Below are positions 7,681-12,947 of a stretch of DNA of 12,947 bases, piece after piece (the first letter of the stretch is position 1; each line of letters starts with the position of its first letter). Below the pieces are notes generated by a model. It was not told where the DNA came from. It ran no database searches and was given only the letters and a program-made list of their open reading frames with translations. A program made the translations under genes and the position numbers. Source of the DNA: an archaeon (GTDB lineage: Archaea > Iainarchaeota > Iainarchaeia > Iainarchaeales > Iainarchaeaceae). The stretch spans positions 1 to 12,947 of the forward strand of contig JANLGZ010000040.1 in assembly GCA_024653905.1 (NCBI GenBank), in the 5' to 3' direction.

Positions 7681-8468
7681 GTGATGAAGAAATTCCAAGA
7701 AGACTGAGAAGATTCCATAAAGATGAGCTTCCTACACAAGAAGAGGTCCATGGCAGAAGTACAGAAATAGCAATTAAAGAAGTTGATAAGTTTAAGGACA
7801 CACATTCCAGATACCCTCAGAAAGATGAATTAGAAGAAATAAGCGAAAGCGTTTTTAACCAGCTGAAAAATGAACTAAAACAAGATCAGGAATACAAAAA
7901 AGAAATTTCATCTCAACTTGAGTTGGAAGAACCGAAAGATGAACTGGAAAATCTTGAAACTGATCTTAGAAGCAACATGAACAAAATGAGTTTATTGGAA
8001 AAACGAAAAGAAAGAAGACACCATGGACACATGGAAACCGAAGAGGAAGAATCAAAAGAAAAAATAGAAGAAACAAAAAACAAAGTTTTGAAAAAAGAAA
8101 AACAAAAAATCAAAATGCCTGAAATAAATGACGCTGATGAAATGCCTGATTTAATGGAAGAAAATGATGATCTTTCCGAATTGGAATCATCAGATGAAGT
8201 GAAAAAACTCTCATCGATTGAGGAACTTGGTTCGCTGGAAAATGAACTCGAGGAAAGTGATGATTTTGATTTAATTGATAAAGAAACTGAAATAACAGAA
8301 AATAACTGTCCTACCTGCAATAATAAAACTAAAGAATTTATTTACTGTCCGAACTGCGGAAATGCATTTTGTGACCATTGTGCAAAAAAAATCGATGTGC
8401 AAACAGATTCTTTGGAATATACTTGTCCAAATTGCAATACGGCATTTAAGAAACGGAAAAAGTTTTAG
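7677..8468 (+). CDS. Acidic coiled protein with C-terminal 8-Cys zinc module (263 aa)
   Basis: Residues 1-205 are very charged, mostly Glu, Lys and Asp, with predicted helix or coiled-coil character and an acidic stretch at about 150-208. The C-terminus carries a zinc-binding pattern C-x2-C-x9-C-x2-C-x4-C-x2-C-x14-C-x2-C at Cys 211, 214, 224, 227, 232, 235, 250 and 253, with a His between Cys 232 and 235. It should bind two zinc ions, either as two stacked zinc ribbons or as a cross-braced RING-like fold; sequence alone does not decide. The last residues are basic (KKRKKF). The protein has no membrane segment and is predicted cytoplasmic. Its ATG overlaps the upstream stop (ATGA) with a GAGG about seven bases before it, which suggests translational coupling to the three-helix protein. 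The gene ends in a 4 bp tail-to-tail overlap with the pilin operon. Function is unknown; an adaptor or regulator docking on the membrane protein is an inference. Confidence 0.82.
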   Translation: MSDEEIPRRLRRFHKDELPTQEEVHGRSTEIAIKEVDKFKDTHSRYPQKDELEEISESVFNQLKNELKQDQEYKKEISSQLELEEPKDELENLETDLRSNMNKMSLLEKRKERRHHGHMETEEEESKEKIEETKNKVLKKEKQKIKMPEINDADEMPDLMEENDDLSELESSDEVKKLSSIEELGSLENELEESDDFDLIDKETEITENNCPTCNNKTKEFIYCPNCGNAFCDHCAKKIDVQTDSLEYTCPNCNTAFKKRKKF

Positions 8469-9259
8469 TCAAGTTCTGCAGGTTCACAATTCCAGTCTAA
8501 TTCAATATCATCGGGATTACTCGGATCAGTAGAATACAATAAACCTCTTGTTCTATCCTGAGTTGTACCAAGCCACACCGCATCCCAGAGAATCAAATCT
8601 ATCTGGGCATTAAAACTCGCAATATCGCTTGTTCCGGGTTGTTCTTTAATCATTTTTATTGCAGAGCTTGATTCTGCTGTAGGACCAACATTTGCTCTCA
8701 AACGAGTAATTGCATTTCCAACTGCAGAAAATTCAGCATCGGCTCCGCAAAAATAATCAACATGACTTGGGTCACCTGCAGAGTAAGTATAAAAGTCTCT
8801 CGCAATAACAAAAGCAGGAGGATCAGTTCTTACAAAATTAGTGGTGTGAATAAAAATATACACGAATTCCCGATCATTACCTGTTGTTTGAATAGTAAAC
8901 ATGTAATCAAAAGTATCACCAACAGGACTCATAATTGAACGAATTGCTTTTCCAAGAACTTTTTTTTCATTATCATTAATTTTCTGATCATCAGCATAAT
9001 CTTCCTTCACAATCGCAAGAAGATAATCTATTTCTGCATTAGGATCAGAAATATTCTGTGAAGGATCCCTTGTGGTTGAACTGTACAGAATTGATTTAAG
9101 CGCATTTGTGGCAAATGTAGAATTATACTCATCTCCAATAAGGATTCTTACTGACTCGCCATAAGAGTTCGCAAATCCGAACAGAAAAATTGAAAGCGAA
9201 GTCACAATTAGCAGAAAATATAAAGCATCAGTTACTGCTGCCTGTCCTTTTTGATTCAT
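8465..9259 (-). CDS. Pilin-like protein D, class III signal peptide (264 aa)
   Basis: The N-terminus MNQKGQAAVTDAL, followed by a hydrophobic helix to about residue 30, is a class III (archaeal type IV pilin) signal: a short basic leader, cleavage expected between G5 and Q6, then a helix that stays in the membrane and packs in the fibre. The rest (to 264) is a large extracellular domain with two cysteines, so it is a big minor-pilin type protein rather than a small major pilin. I chose ATG 9259 over the GTG at 9265. ATG 9259 gives an ATGA overlap with the upstream stop and the usual short leader; the GTG would add only two residues. It is the last gene of the four-gene pilin operon and ends in a 4 bp convergent overlap with the zinc-protein gene. 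A large minor pilin at the tip of a fibre is the likely role by analogy to type IV pilus and type II secretion pseudopilin sets. Confidence 0.82.
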   Translation of the reverse strand: MNQKGQAAVTDALYFLLIVTSLSIFLFGFANSYGESVRILIGDEYNSTFATNALKSILYSSTTRDPSQNISDPNAEIDYLLAIVKEDYADDQKINDNEKKVLGKAIRSIMSPVGDTFDYMFTIQTTGNDREFVYIFIHTTNFVRTDPPAFVIARDFYTYSAGDPSHVDYFCGADAEFSAVGNAITRLRANVGPTAESSSAIKMIKEQPGTSDIASFNAQIDLILWDAVWLGTTQDRTRGLLYSTDPSNPDDIELDWNCEPAELD

Positions 9260-9777
9260 TTCCACGCCACCACAAACAAGTGCATTGGTTTCACAATTTT
9301 TTCATCTTCCAAAACAATGGGGAAAATTCTTGAAACAACCTGAGCATTTGTAGCTTCTTCAAGATCAAGAAAATCCGAAATCAGATTATTGGAAGAATCT
9401 ATTCCTGTATTTGTGCAGTAAAATACGTCTCCTGATTTGTTTTCAAAAAACTCAACATCAAAAATATTTTTAGGAGGAGCATTATCATCGATATCGCTTG
9501 TAGCTTGTGCAGAAATTCCTGCAACATAATCAAGACTGATTAGACCGACCTCCTCACAAAGTTCTGTGAAATTGTCATAACCATAAATGTAACTATTAGA
9601 CTGTAATACTCTTGAAATTCGCATAACCATTATATCGTCATTGAATTCTGTGTTTCGTGTATCAAACGAATTGAATGTTAAAGTGAATGTTGAAAAGAAC
9701 AAAACAAGCCCAACCAAAAGAGGAATTAATGAAGGAAGATCATCTCCAATCGGACCAATAAAACCTTTGTTTAACAT
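9256..9777 (-). CDS. Pilin-like membrane-anchored protein C (173 aa)
   Basis: The N-terminus NKGFIGPIGDDLPSL is followed by a hydrophobic helix to about residue 34, and an extracellular domain with two cysteines (in FTELCEEV and FYCTN) makes up the rest. The KG|F pair could be a prepilin-peptidase site, although the Gln after Gly found in the KGQ pilins is absent. The acidic pair Asp12-Asp13 at the start of the helix is unusual for a membrane segment and may be structural, like the conserved Glu of bacterial pilins. The ATG at 9777 overlaps the stop of gene B by seven bases (ATGTTAA), and a GGCGGT sits upstream. Third gene of the pilin operon. Probably a minor pilin; function is inferred from architecture and neighbours only. 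Confidence 0.78.
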   Translation of the reverse strand: MLNKGFIGPIGDDLPSLIPLLVGLVLFFSTFTLTFNSFDTRNTEFNDDIMVMRISRVLQSNSYIYGYDNFTELCEEVGLISLDYVAGISAQATSDIDDNAPPKNIFDVEFFENKSGDVFYCTNTGIDSSNNLISDFLDLEEATNAQVVSRIFPIVLEDEKIVKPMHLFVVAWK

Positions 9778-10442
9778 TTAAAACCGCCTTCTCCGGTAGC
9801 GGCATTCACCTGATGCACATCTCTTTCTCCAATAGTGGTTTTGTCTGCTTTGCAAATTGCATCAGTACAAATAAGAATATATAATTTTGGCTGGCCATTT
9901 TCAACCTCTTTAATTATTTCAATAGTGTTTTTGTAATTAATTGCCTGCGGATCAATATAGGATTTCTCATCAAGGGAAGTTCTTTCTTCAATGCCAGTTC
10001 CTGCAGAGCCAAATGAAACACCGTCATAATCATAAGAATAAATTTTCACTTCTGCTTTTGTTCTGAAGCTATCAGCAGCAATAGCATTAGGTTCTATTCC
10101 TTCAGCATAATATTTCTCAATATCTTTTCTTGGGTAAACCGAAAAAATAACAAGGTTAACATTATCCGGAAGTTCTTTTTTGGAAACAGCCATTACATAA
10201 TAAAAATTCCCTCCAGCAACAATTAATTCATCTGGAAGAACCTGTGAATCGCTTATGCAAAAACCAGGTGCAGAAGCAAGAGCAAAAGCCTTTTCTTTAA
10301 CTTTAAATGCAAGCTCTCTTGCCTCATTAACTTTAGTGATATCGGTAAGGCCAATTGTGAAAAAACCGATTATTGCAAAAATAGCAGTAACCAGAATTAA
10401 AAGATTTAACTTGCTTAAAATAAATCCCAGCAAATTAACCAC
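9771..10442 (-). CDS. Pilin-like membrane-anchored protein B (223 aa)
   Basis: A single N-terminal hydrophobic helix (about residues 9-32) is preceded by MVNLLGFILSK, where a G|F pair at 6-7 could be a prepilin cleavage site. The rest is a predicted extracellular domain with four cysteines: one early (APGFC) and three close to the C-terminus, the last being the final residue. The start is GTG at 10442, which overlaps the stop of gene A by eight bases (GTGGTTAA). No other start in the frame would preserve the N-terminal helix. Second gene of the operon. The architecture, N-in helix plus one extracellular domain, is that of pilins and pseudopilins, but the canonical KGQ motif is missing, so processing by prepilin peptidase is uncertain. 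Confidence 0.76.
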   Translation of the reverse strand: MVNLLGFILSKLNLLILVTAIFAIIGFFTIGLTDITKVNEARELAFKVKEKAFALASAPGFCISDSQVLPDELIVAGGNFYYVMAVSKKELPDNVNLVIFSVYPRKDIEKYYAEGIEPNAIAADSFRTKAEVKIYSYDYDGVSFGSAGTGIEERTSLDEKSYIDPQAINYKNTIEIIKEVENGQPKLYILICTDAICKADKTTIGERDVHQVNAATGEGGFKC

Positions 10443-11031
10443 TCCCGACTTTGTATGAACATACTATAGGTGCATTGCTGAAAAGATTGGATTGCCTTAA
10501 CAGAGTATACTGTCCCGGATCAACAGAAGTAAAAATACCTATATTTTCACCAACCTCTCTGAGATCTTTCCAGTCAACTGCAGTATAATCAATGGATTGG
10601 CCTAAAATATCTGTGGGGCAACTGTCAGAGCTTGTTGGAAAAGTTGTTGCCGAGGAAATTCTCAGGCATTTTGTTTCAGTAAACTGTGGCTCTGAAGAGG
10701 AAAACTGAAGAATAGTGCATTGAGCAAGGCTTCCTCCGCAAACAGAAGAACAATAAGTTGTATCATTTCTTTCAATTATAACAAGACCACTTTTTGCATC
10801 ATTATAACAATTAGGCAAAGTGTAAGAAACATTAACCTTGGATTTGTTTTTCACAACAGATTCAATAGCTGATTTTATAAGTTCCATATTCTGATTCATA
10901 TTTCCCTCACATGTTTCTCTGTTAAGAGTTTCAAGCGCATTAAAACCAATTACAATTACAAAAGTCATTACAATTATTGCAATTAATAATTCGAACGGTG
11001 CGGACTCCTGTCCTTTCTGAGAAAACATCAT
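10435..11031 (-). CDS. Pilin-like protein A, class III signal peptide (198 aa)
   Basis: MMFSQKGQESAPFELLIAII opens the protein: a class III signal with predicted cleavage between G7 and Q8, then a hydrophobic helix to about residue 30. The ectodomain has eight cysteines, enough for four disulfides, and sequons such as NVS and NDT. Two ATGs follow each other; the second lies at the same ~26 bp distance from the TATA box as other starts here, so either may be used. First gene of the four-gene operon A-B-C-D. Its promoter, start codons and first seven codons are nearly identical to those of the 146-aa pilin at 12903, while the ectodomains differ completely. Most likely a minor pilin or a fibre-tip subunit. 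Confidence 0.85.
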   Translation of the reverse strand: MMFSQKGQESAPFELLIAIIVMTFVIVIGFNALETLNRETCEGNMNQNMELIKSAIESVVKNKSKVNVSYTLPNCYNDAKSGLVIIERNDTTYCSSVCGGSLAQCTILQFSSSEPQFTETKCLRISSATTFPTSSDSCPTDILGQSIDYTAVDWKDLREVGENIGIFTSVDPGQYTLLRQSNLFSNAPIVCSYKVGSG

Positions 11032-11075
11032 TCAAAATACGCAATTAAACTATATAAATAATACGAAAATAAACA
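11012..11075. repeat. 64 bp direct repeat, copy 1 (promoter + signal peptide)
   Basis: This block matches 12884-12947 with one mismatch (A at 11063, G at 12935). It covers the TATA box, the double ATG and the codons up to the signal-peptidase Gly. The second copy reaches the window end, so the repeat may be longer there; copy 1 continues into unrelated sequence whose match cannot be tested. Confidence 0.9.
11051..11058 (-). promoter_or_regulatory. TATA box of the pilin A-D operon
   Basis: TTTATATA on the minus strand, a perfect archaeal TATA consensus, is centred 23.5 bp before the first ATG (11031) and 26.5 bp before the second (11028). The transcript should be leaderless. The same box recurs at 12923-12930. 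Confidence 0.65.
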
Positions 11076-11152
11076 GAGCATAGCAAGACTGTATCTTCTA
11101 TGTAACCATCACACTCCACAAACGCGAAGTCCCAAAGGGAAAAACTGTAACC
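11076..11152. other. Intergenic gap between micro-pilin and pilin A promoter
   Basis: 77 bp with no reading frame of note. It contains the small inverted repeat TCCCAAAGGGA (11130-11140) and TGTAACC twice (11101-11107 and 11146-11152). No tRNA-like T-loop or other known RNA was recognised. Confidence 0.5.
11140..11144 (-). terminator. Possible T-tract terminator after the micro-pilin
   Basis: A TTTTT run begins nine bases after the micro-pilin stop codon on the minus strand, followed by the short TCCC-TTT-GGGA inverted repeat. Archaeal termination commonly occurs on T-runs, but five Ts is short. Confidence 0.25.
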
Positions 11153-11317
11153 TTATTTCCCAATTATTGGCTGGCTGTTCGCAATTCCCTGACTTGCTTT
11201 GAACATTGGTTTTATCAAAGCAATAATCAGAATAGCAGCTATTGCAAAAACAATTAAGAGATAAACCGAGCTCCATTCTCCTTGAGCCCTTTCACTTACT
11301 AACAATTTTTCTAACAT
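11153..11317 (-). CDS. 54-aa micro-pilin, candidate major pilin
   Basis: A small gene easily missed by size cut-offs. The product begins MLEKLLVSERAQGEWSSVYL, continues with a strongly hydrophobic helix (about residues 19-35) and ends in a short polar tail after KPMF. Aligned with the 183-aa pilin upstream (SKG|QAYSVFKLL), the Gly of RAQG falls on the pilin cleavage Gly and WSSVYLL falls on AYSVFKLL. Processing after G13 would leave a mature peptide of about 41 residues, nearly all helix. Very small major pilins are known in methanogens (Methanococcus epd-type pilins), so this could be the main fibre subunit. The gene is supported by a TTTAATTA exactly 26.5 bp upstream, a T6 run just before it and a codon usage like its neighbours. 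It has no cysteine. A different role, such as a small membrane peptide, is possible. Confidence 0.68.
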   Translation of the reverse strand: MLEKLLVSERAQGEWSSVYLLIVFAIAAILIIALIKPMFKASQGIANSQPIIGK

Positions 11318-11318
11318 G

Positions 11319-11324
11319 AAAAAA
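11319..11324 (-). terminator. T6 run after the 183-aa pilin gene
   Basis: TTTTTT on the minus strand lies 36 bp past the stop of the 183-aa pilin and right before the micro-pilin start. It would end the upstream transcript just before the predicted start site of the micro-pilin mRNA. Confidence 0.35.
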
Positions 11325-11339
11325 TAGTGGTTGAACTAG

Positions 11340-11347
11340 TAATTAAA
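11340..11347 (-). promoter_or_regulatory. Possible TATA box of the micro-pilin
   Basis: TTTAATTA on the minus strand is centred 26.5 bp before the ATG at 11317, the spacing seen at other starts in the window. It is a weaker match to the archaeal consensus than the boxes of the larger pilins. Confidence 0.35.
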
Positions 11348-11360
11348 GTTTGTGTGCGCT

Positions 11361-11912
11361 TTAAGCGTCGGGTACTACAAGAACAACACATGCTTTTGCA
11401 GTGGTGTCCCCAAATTCACAATCGTCAGTTCCGGGAACTTCAAAGCCGAATACATCCTCAAAATTACTTAAATCTTCAGCAATATCCCTTTGCTGGTCGC
11501 AAAGAACCATTAATCTTGAATTTTGGTTAAATGTACCAGTGTAAGTAACACTTTTTCCAAAACCGCCATCTTCCGAACCATCAACTGAAAATTCCTTGAC
11601 ATTAGGCATGTCAGGAGTAACTCCTACACAAACCTTGTCTGCACTTAAAACTTTTGCTTTATCTGCAACTGTTTTTGAAACAAGAGTAGAACCATTGCTA
11701 AAAGTTACATTCTCAACATAACCAGGGCTTCCAACAAGATTTATTTGGGTTTGTACTTTGCTCCCTGCTGTTTCATTTGGGTCTTGTCCAGCTAAAAAAT
11801 TAATGCTTCCAATAACTTGGAGCAGAATAACCAGTATTGCTCCAGCAATTATAGCTGCAATAAGCAATTTGAAAACACTATAAGCCTGTCCTTTTGAATC
11901 CATTTGTAACAT
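11361..11912 (-). CDS. Pilin-like protein, class III signal peptide (183 aa)
   Basis: The start MLQMDSKGQAYSVFKLLIAA shows a class III signal, with cleavage expected between G8 and Q9, followed by a hydrophobic helix to about residue 33. The ectodomain has four cysteines and sequons (NVT, NGS, NET). ATG 11903 (MDSKGQ) is an alternative start that gives a shorter leader. ATG 11912 is kept because a GAGTGA lies six bases upstream, within a predicted leader of about ten bases. The gene stands alone with its own TATA box; a T6 run follows it, and then the micro-pilin. The mid-size ectodomain and single-gene unit suggest a pilin expressed independently of the A-D operon. Whether it is a major or minor subunit cannot be told. 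Confidence 0.84.
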   Translation of the reverse strand: MLQMDSKGQAYSVFKLLIAAIIAGAILVILLQVIGSINFLAGQDPNETAGSKVQTQINLVGSPGYVENVTFSNGSTLVSKTVADKAKVLSADKVCVGVTPDMPNVKEFSVDGSEDGGFGKSVTYTGTFNQNSRLMVLCDQQRDIAEDLSNFEDVFGFEVPGTDDCEFGDTTAKACVVLVVPDA

Positions 11913-11944
11913 TTATATCACTCTAATGGTAAAGCATTAACACC

Positions 11945-11952
11945 TATATAAA
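11945..11952 (-). promoter_or_regulatory. TATA box of the 183-aa pilin gene
   Basis: TTTATATA on the minus strand is centred about 36 bp before ATG 11912. This leaves a leader of roughly ten bases, which carries AGTGAT as a weak ribosome site. It is the only pilin here predicted to have a leader. Confidence 0.55.
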
Positions 11953-11985
11953 CCTTATTCTTAACCAAAGTAATAAAATTTCTGT

Positions 11986-12396
11986 TTATCTGCTTAATGG
12001 TTTCTTGCCCTGCTTCACAGAAACATACTCATACGCATCTTTTAAAAGTTTTTCAACTTCCTCGGGCTTAACATTTAACAACCTTGCAGAATCAGCAATT
12101 GTATCTGAATAAACAACACCCCTGCCACGATTATAAATTATGCCTTTCTTGGCTACTTCACCAGCTAGCATTACCCTGGTTTTTTTTGGCTTACTCAAAA
12201 AGTTAAAATAATGGCGGTCGTCATGAAAATTAAGAGGTCTATCCTTTGACGGAATTTTTTGTATAATGGAGTTAATGGTTCTAAGTTTTCTAGCTTCGGT
12301 TGCTGAAAGAGGCTTCTTGATAGCTCCTGTACTCTTTCGCAGGTTGGATTGCGATCCGGAACGCCTTTGGGCAAAACTCGGTTTTGGATGCGGCAT
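11986..12396 (-). CDS. Soluble basic protein of unknown function (136 aa)
   Basis: Not recognised. The N-terminal 30 residues are basic and disordered-looking (Arg/Lys/Ser/Pro rich, with RRSGSQSNLRKS). The middle contains a His/Asp/Tyr cluster (NFHDDRHYFNF, about 56-66). The C-terminal 40 residues look helical (ADSARLLNVKPEEVEKLL), similar in feel to a helix-turn-helix or a small four-helix domain. The protein has no cysteine, no signal peptide and no membrane segment, so it is predicted cytoplasmic, unlike all the pilin genes around it. The composition would suit a nucleic-acid-binding protein, possibly a local regulator of the pilin genes, but this is inference from position. The ATG at 12396 is the first in frame; a TATA-like element lies about 33 bp upstream. 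Confidence 0.75.
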   Translation of the reverse strand: MPHPKPSFAQRRSGSQSNLRKSTGAIKKPLSATEARKLRTINSIIQKIPSKDRPLNFHDDRHYFNFLSKPKKTRVMLAGEVAKKGIIYNRGRGVVYSDTIADSARLLNVKPEEVEKLLKDAYEYVSVKQGKKPLSR

Positions 12397-12424
12397 GATT
12401 TATCAAAAACAATAAGTTAGTAAG

Positions 12425-12432
12425 TTATATTT
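12425..12432 (-). promoter_or_regulatory. Possible TATA box of the 136-aa protein gene
   Basis: AAATATAA on the minus strand is centred about 33 bp before ATG 12396, predicting a leader of about seven bases. The match to consensus is moderate and the region is AT-rich. Confidence 0.3.
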
Positions 12433-12462
12433 ATTGATTTGCCAATTCTTATCTACAGCAAC

Positions 12463-12903
12463 TTAGCTAAGGTCGCTTTCATTAAAAGCGATTTCGCAGG
12501 AAATTTCACAAATCCCGTTGTTTGGAATTTCACATTTGTAATAAACATTAGTGAGAATGTTCTGATTGAATTTTATGACCTGGTCTTCCACTTCAATTCC
12601 TAAAGAATCTGTTTCCATAAAAGTTATGCACTCAGGTTCAATTCCAGAAACTTTTGAAAAACCATTGGAACTGTAAATGGATTCTTTTCTGAACTGCACA
12701 TCCTCTACAATAAGCACAGAACTATTGGGCTGATTAATTGCGTTTGAAAGACCGTTGAAAAATTTCTGTTGACTCACATTAAAACGTAAATCCTGAAAAT
12801 AATTAATCGCACTCACAATAATAACAAGAACAAGAAGAGCCATTATGGCACCGATTAATAACCTGAACGGGGCAAATGTCTGGCCTTTCTGAGAAAACAT
12901 CAT
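12463..12903 (-). CDS. Pilin-like protein, class III signal peptide (146 aa)
   Basis: MMFSQKGQTFAPFRLLIGAI opens the protein: a class III signal cut between G7 and Q8, then a hydrophobic helix to about residue 33. The ectodomain (about 110 residues) has four cysteines and sequons (NVS, NSS, NES). The first seven residues and the promoter are shared with pilin A, and the helix start (APF-LLI) is similar, but the ectodomains are unrelated by eye. It is transcribed alone as far as the window shows, followed after 66 bp by the 136-aa basic protein gene. The second ATG at 12900 lies 26.5 bp from the TATA box and may be the real start. Probably a pilin; its place in the fibre is unknown. Confidence 0.85.
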   Translation of the reverse strand: MMFSQKGQTFAPFRLLIGAIMALLVLVIIVSAINYFQDLRFNVSQQKFFNGLSNAINQPNSSVLIVEDVQFRKESIYSSNGFSKVSGIEPECITFMETDSLGIEVEDQVIKFNQNILTNVYYKCEIPNNGICEISCEIAFNESDLS

Positions 12904-12947
12904 TCAAAATACGCAATTAAACTATATAAATAATGCGAAAATAAACA
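12884..12947. repeat. 64 bp direct repeat, copy 2 (promoter + signal peptide)
   Basis: Pairs with 11012-11075, one mismatch in 64 bp. It runs to the window end, so its outer limit is unknown. The two copies are about 1.87 kb apart in the same orientation. Confidence 0.9.
12923..12930 (-). promoter_or_regulatory. TATA box of the 146-aa pilin gene
   Basis: TTTATATA on the minus strand is centred 23.5 bp before ATG 12903 and 26.5 bp before ATG 12900. It predicts a leaderless mRNA and is identical in sequence and position to the box driving pilin A. Confidence 0.65.

Noticed and set aside
6480..7805. Minus-strand frames overlapping the four-helix gene and the + strand membrane and zinc genes
   Set aside because: Their sequences are antisense or out-of-frame shadows of better-supported genes with membrane helices or a zinc motif.
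7913..8320. Ser/Phe-rich 135 aa minus-strand frame
   Set aside because: Antisense of the Glu/Lys-rich coiled region; GAA/AAG-type codons read as Ser and Phe on the other strand, so the composition is an artefact.
11076..11152. Possible small RNA between micro-pilin and pilin A
   Set aside because: Only a 4 bp stem and two 7 bp repeats; no tRNA or known RNA features and no separate promoter.
11327..11530. 67 aa + strand frame over the 183-aa pilin gene
   Set aside because: Out-of-frame antisense of a pilin with a clear class III signal peptide.
12462..12471. Palindrome CTTAGCTAAG over the stop codon of the 146-aa pilin
   Set aside because: No loop and no T-run after it, so it does not look like a terminator; ten bases may be chance.
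1..12947. Mobile element or conjugative element
   Set aside because: No integrase, transposase, relaxase, VirB4-type ATPase, terminal inverted repeats or attachment-site duplication was visible; the 64 bp repeat is tied to pilin 5' ends rather than to element borders.

Overview
The window looks like a low-GC archaeal chromosome segment, most likely from a DPANN-type lineage such as Diapherotrites, Micrarchaeota or Woesearchaeota. This placement is an inference. It rests on class III (pilin/archaellin-type) signal sequences of the KGQ type in several proteins, on TATA boxes placed about 23-27 bp upstream of start codons so that many mRNAs would be leaderless, and on the general lack of strong Shine-Dalgarno sites. 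No rRNA, tRNA, CRISPR array, transposase or integrase was seen.

Left part (1-6105): a 5'-truncated cysteine-repeat protein and a soluble basic protein of unknown function lie on the + strand. They converge on a giant (1524 aa) minus-strand surface protein that has a signal peptide, many N-glycosylation sequons, 16 cysteines and a C-terminal membrane anchor.

Middle part (6215-8468): a four-helix membrane protein (-) is divergent from a two-gene + operon. That operon encodes a three-helix membrane protein with a long charged cytoplasmic tail and, through an ATGA overlap, an acidic/coiled protein ending in an eight-cysteine zinc module. The operon converges, with a 4 bp overlap, on the pilin operon.

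Right part (8465-12947, all on the - strand): a type IV pilin-like locus. Four pilin-like genes with overlapping ends form an operon (11031 down to 8465). Three further pilin genes stand upstream of it: a 54-aa micro-pilin, a 183-aa pilin and a 146-aa pilin, with one soluble basic protein gene among them. Two of the pilins (198 aa and 146 aa) start with a 64 bp near-identical block holding the promoter, the start codons and the signal peptide, so the block looks duplicated or gene-converted.

Taken together, the region appears to encode a cell-surface fibre/secretion or adhesion apparatus (minor-pilin complex, candidate major pilin, giant anchored surface protein) plus membrane and zinc-binding partners of unknown role. 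The motor ATPase, platform protein and prepilin peptidase are not in the window and would have to be elsewhere. Most genes here cannot be named from sequence alone.
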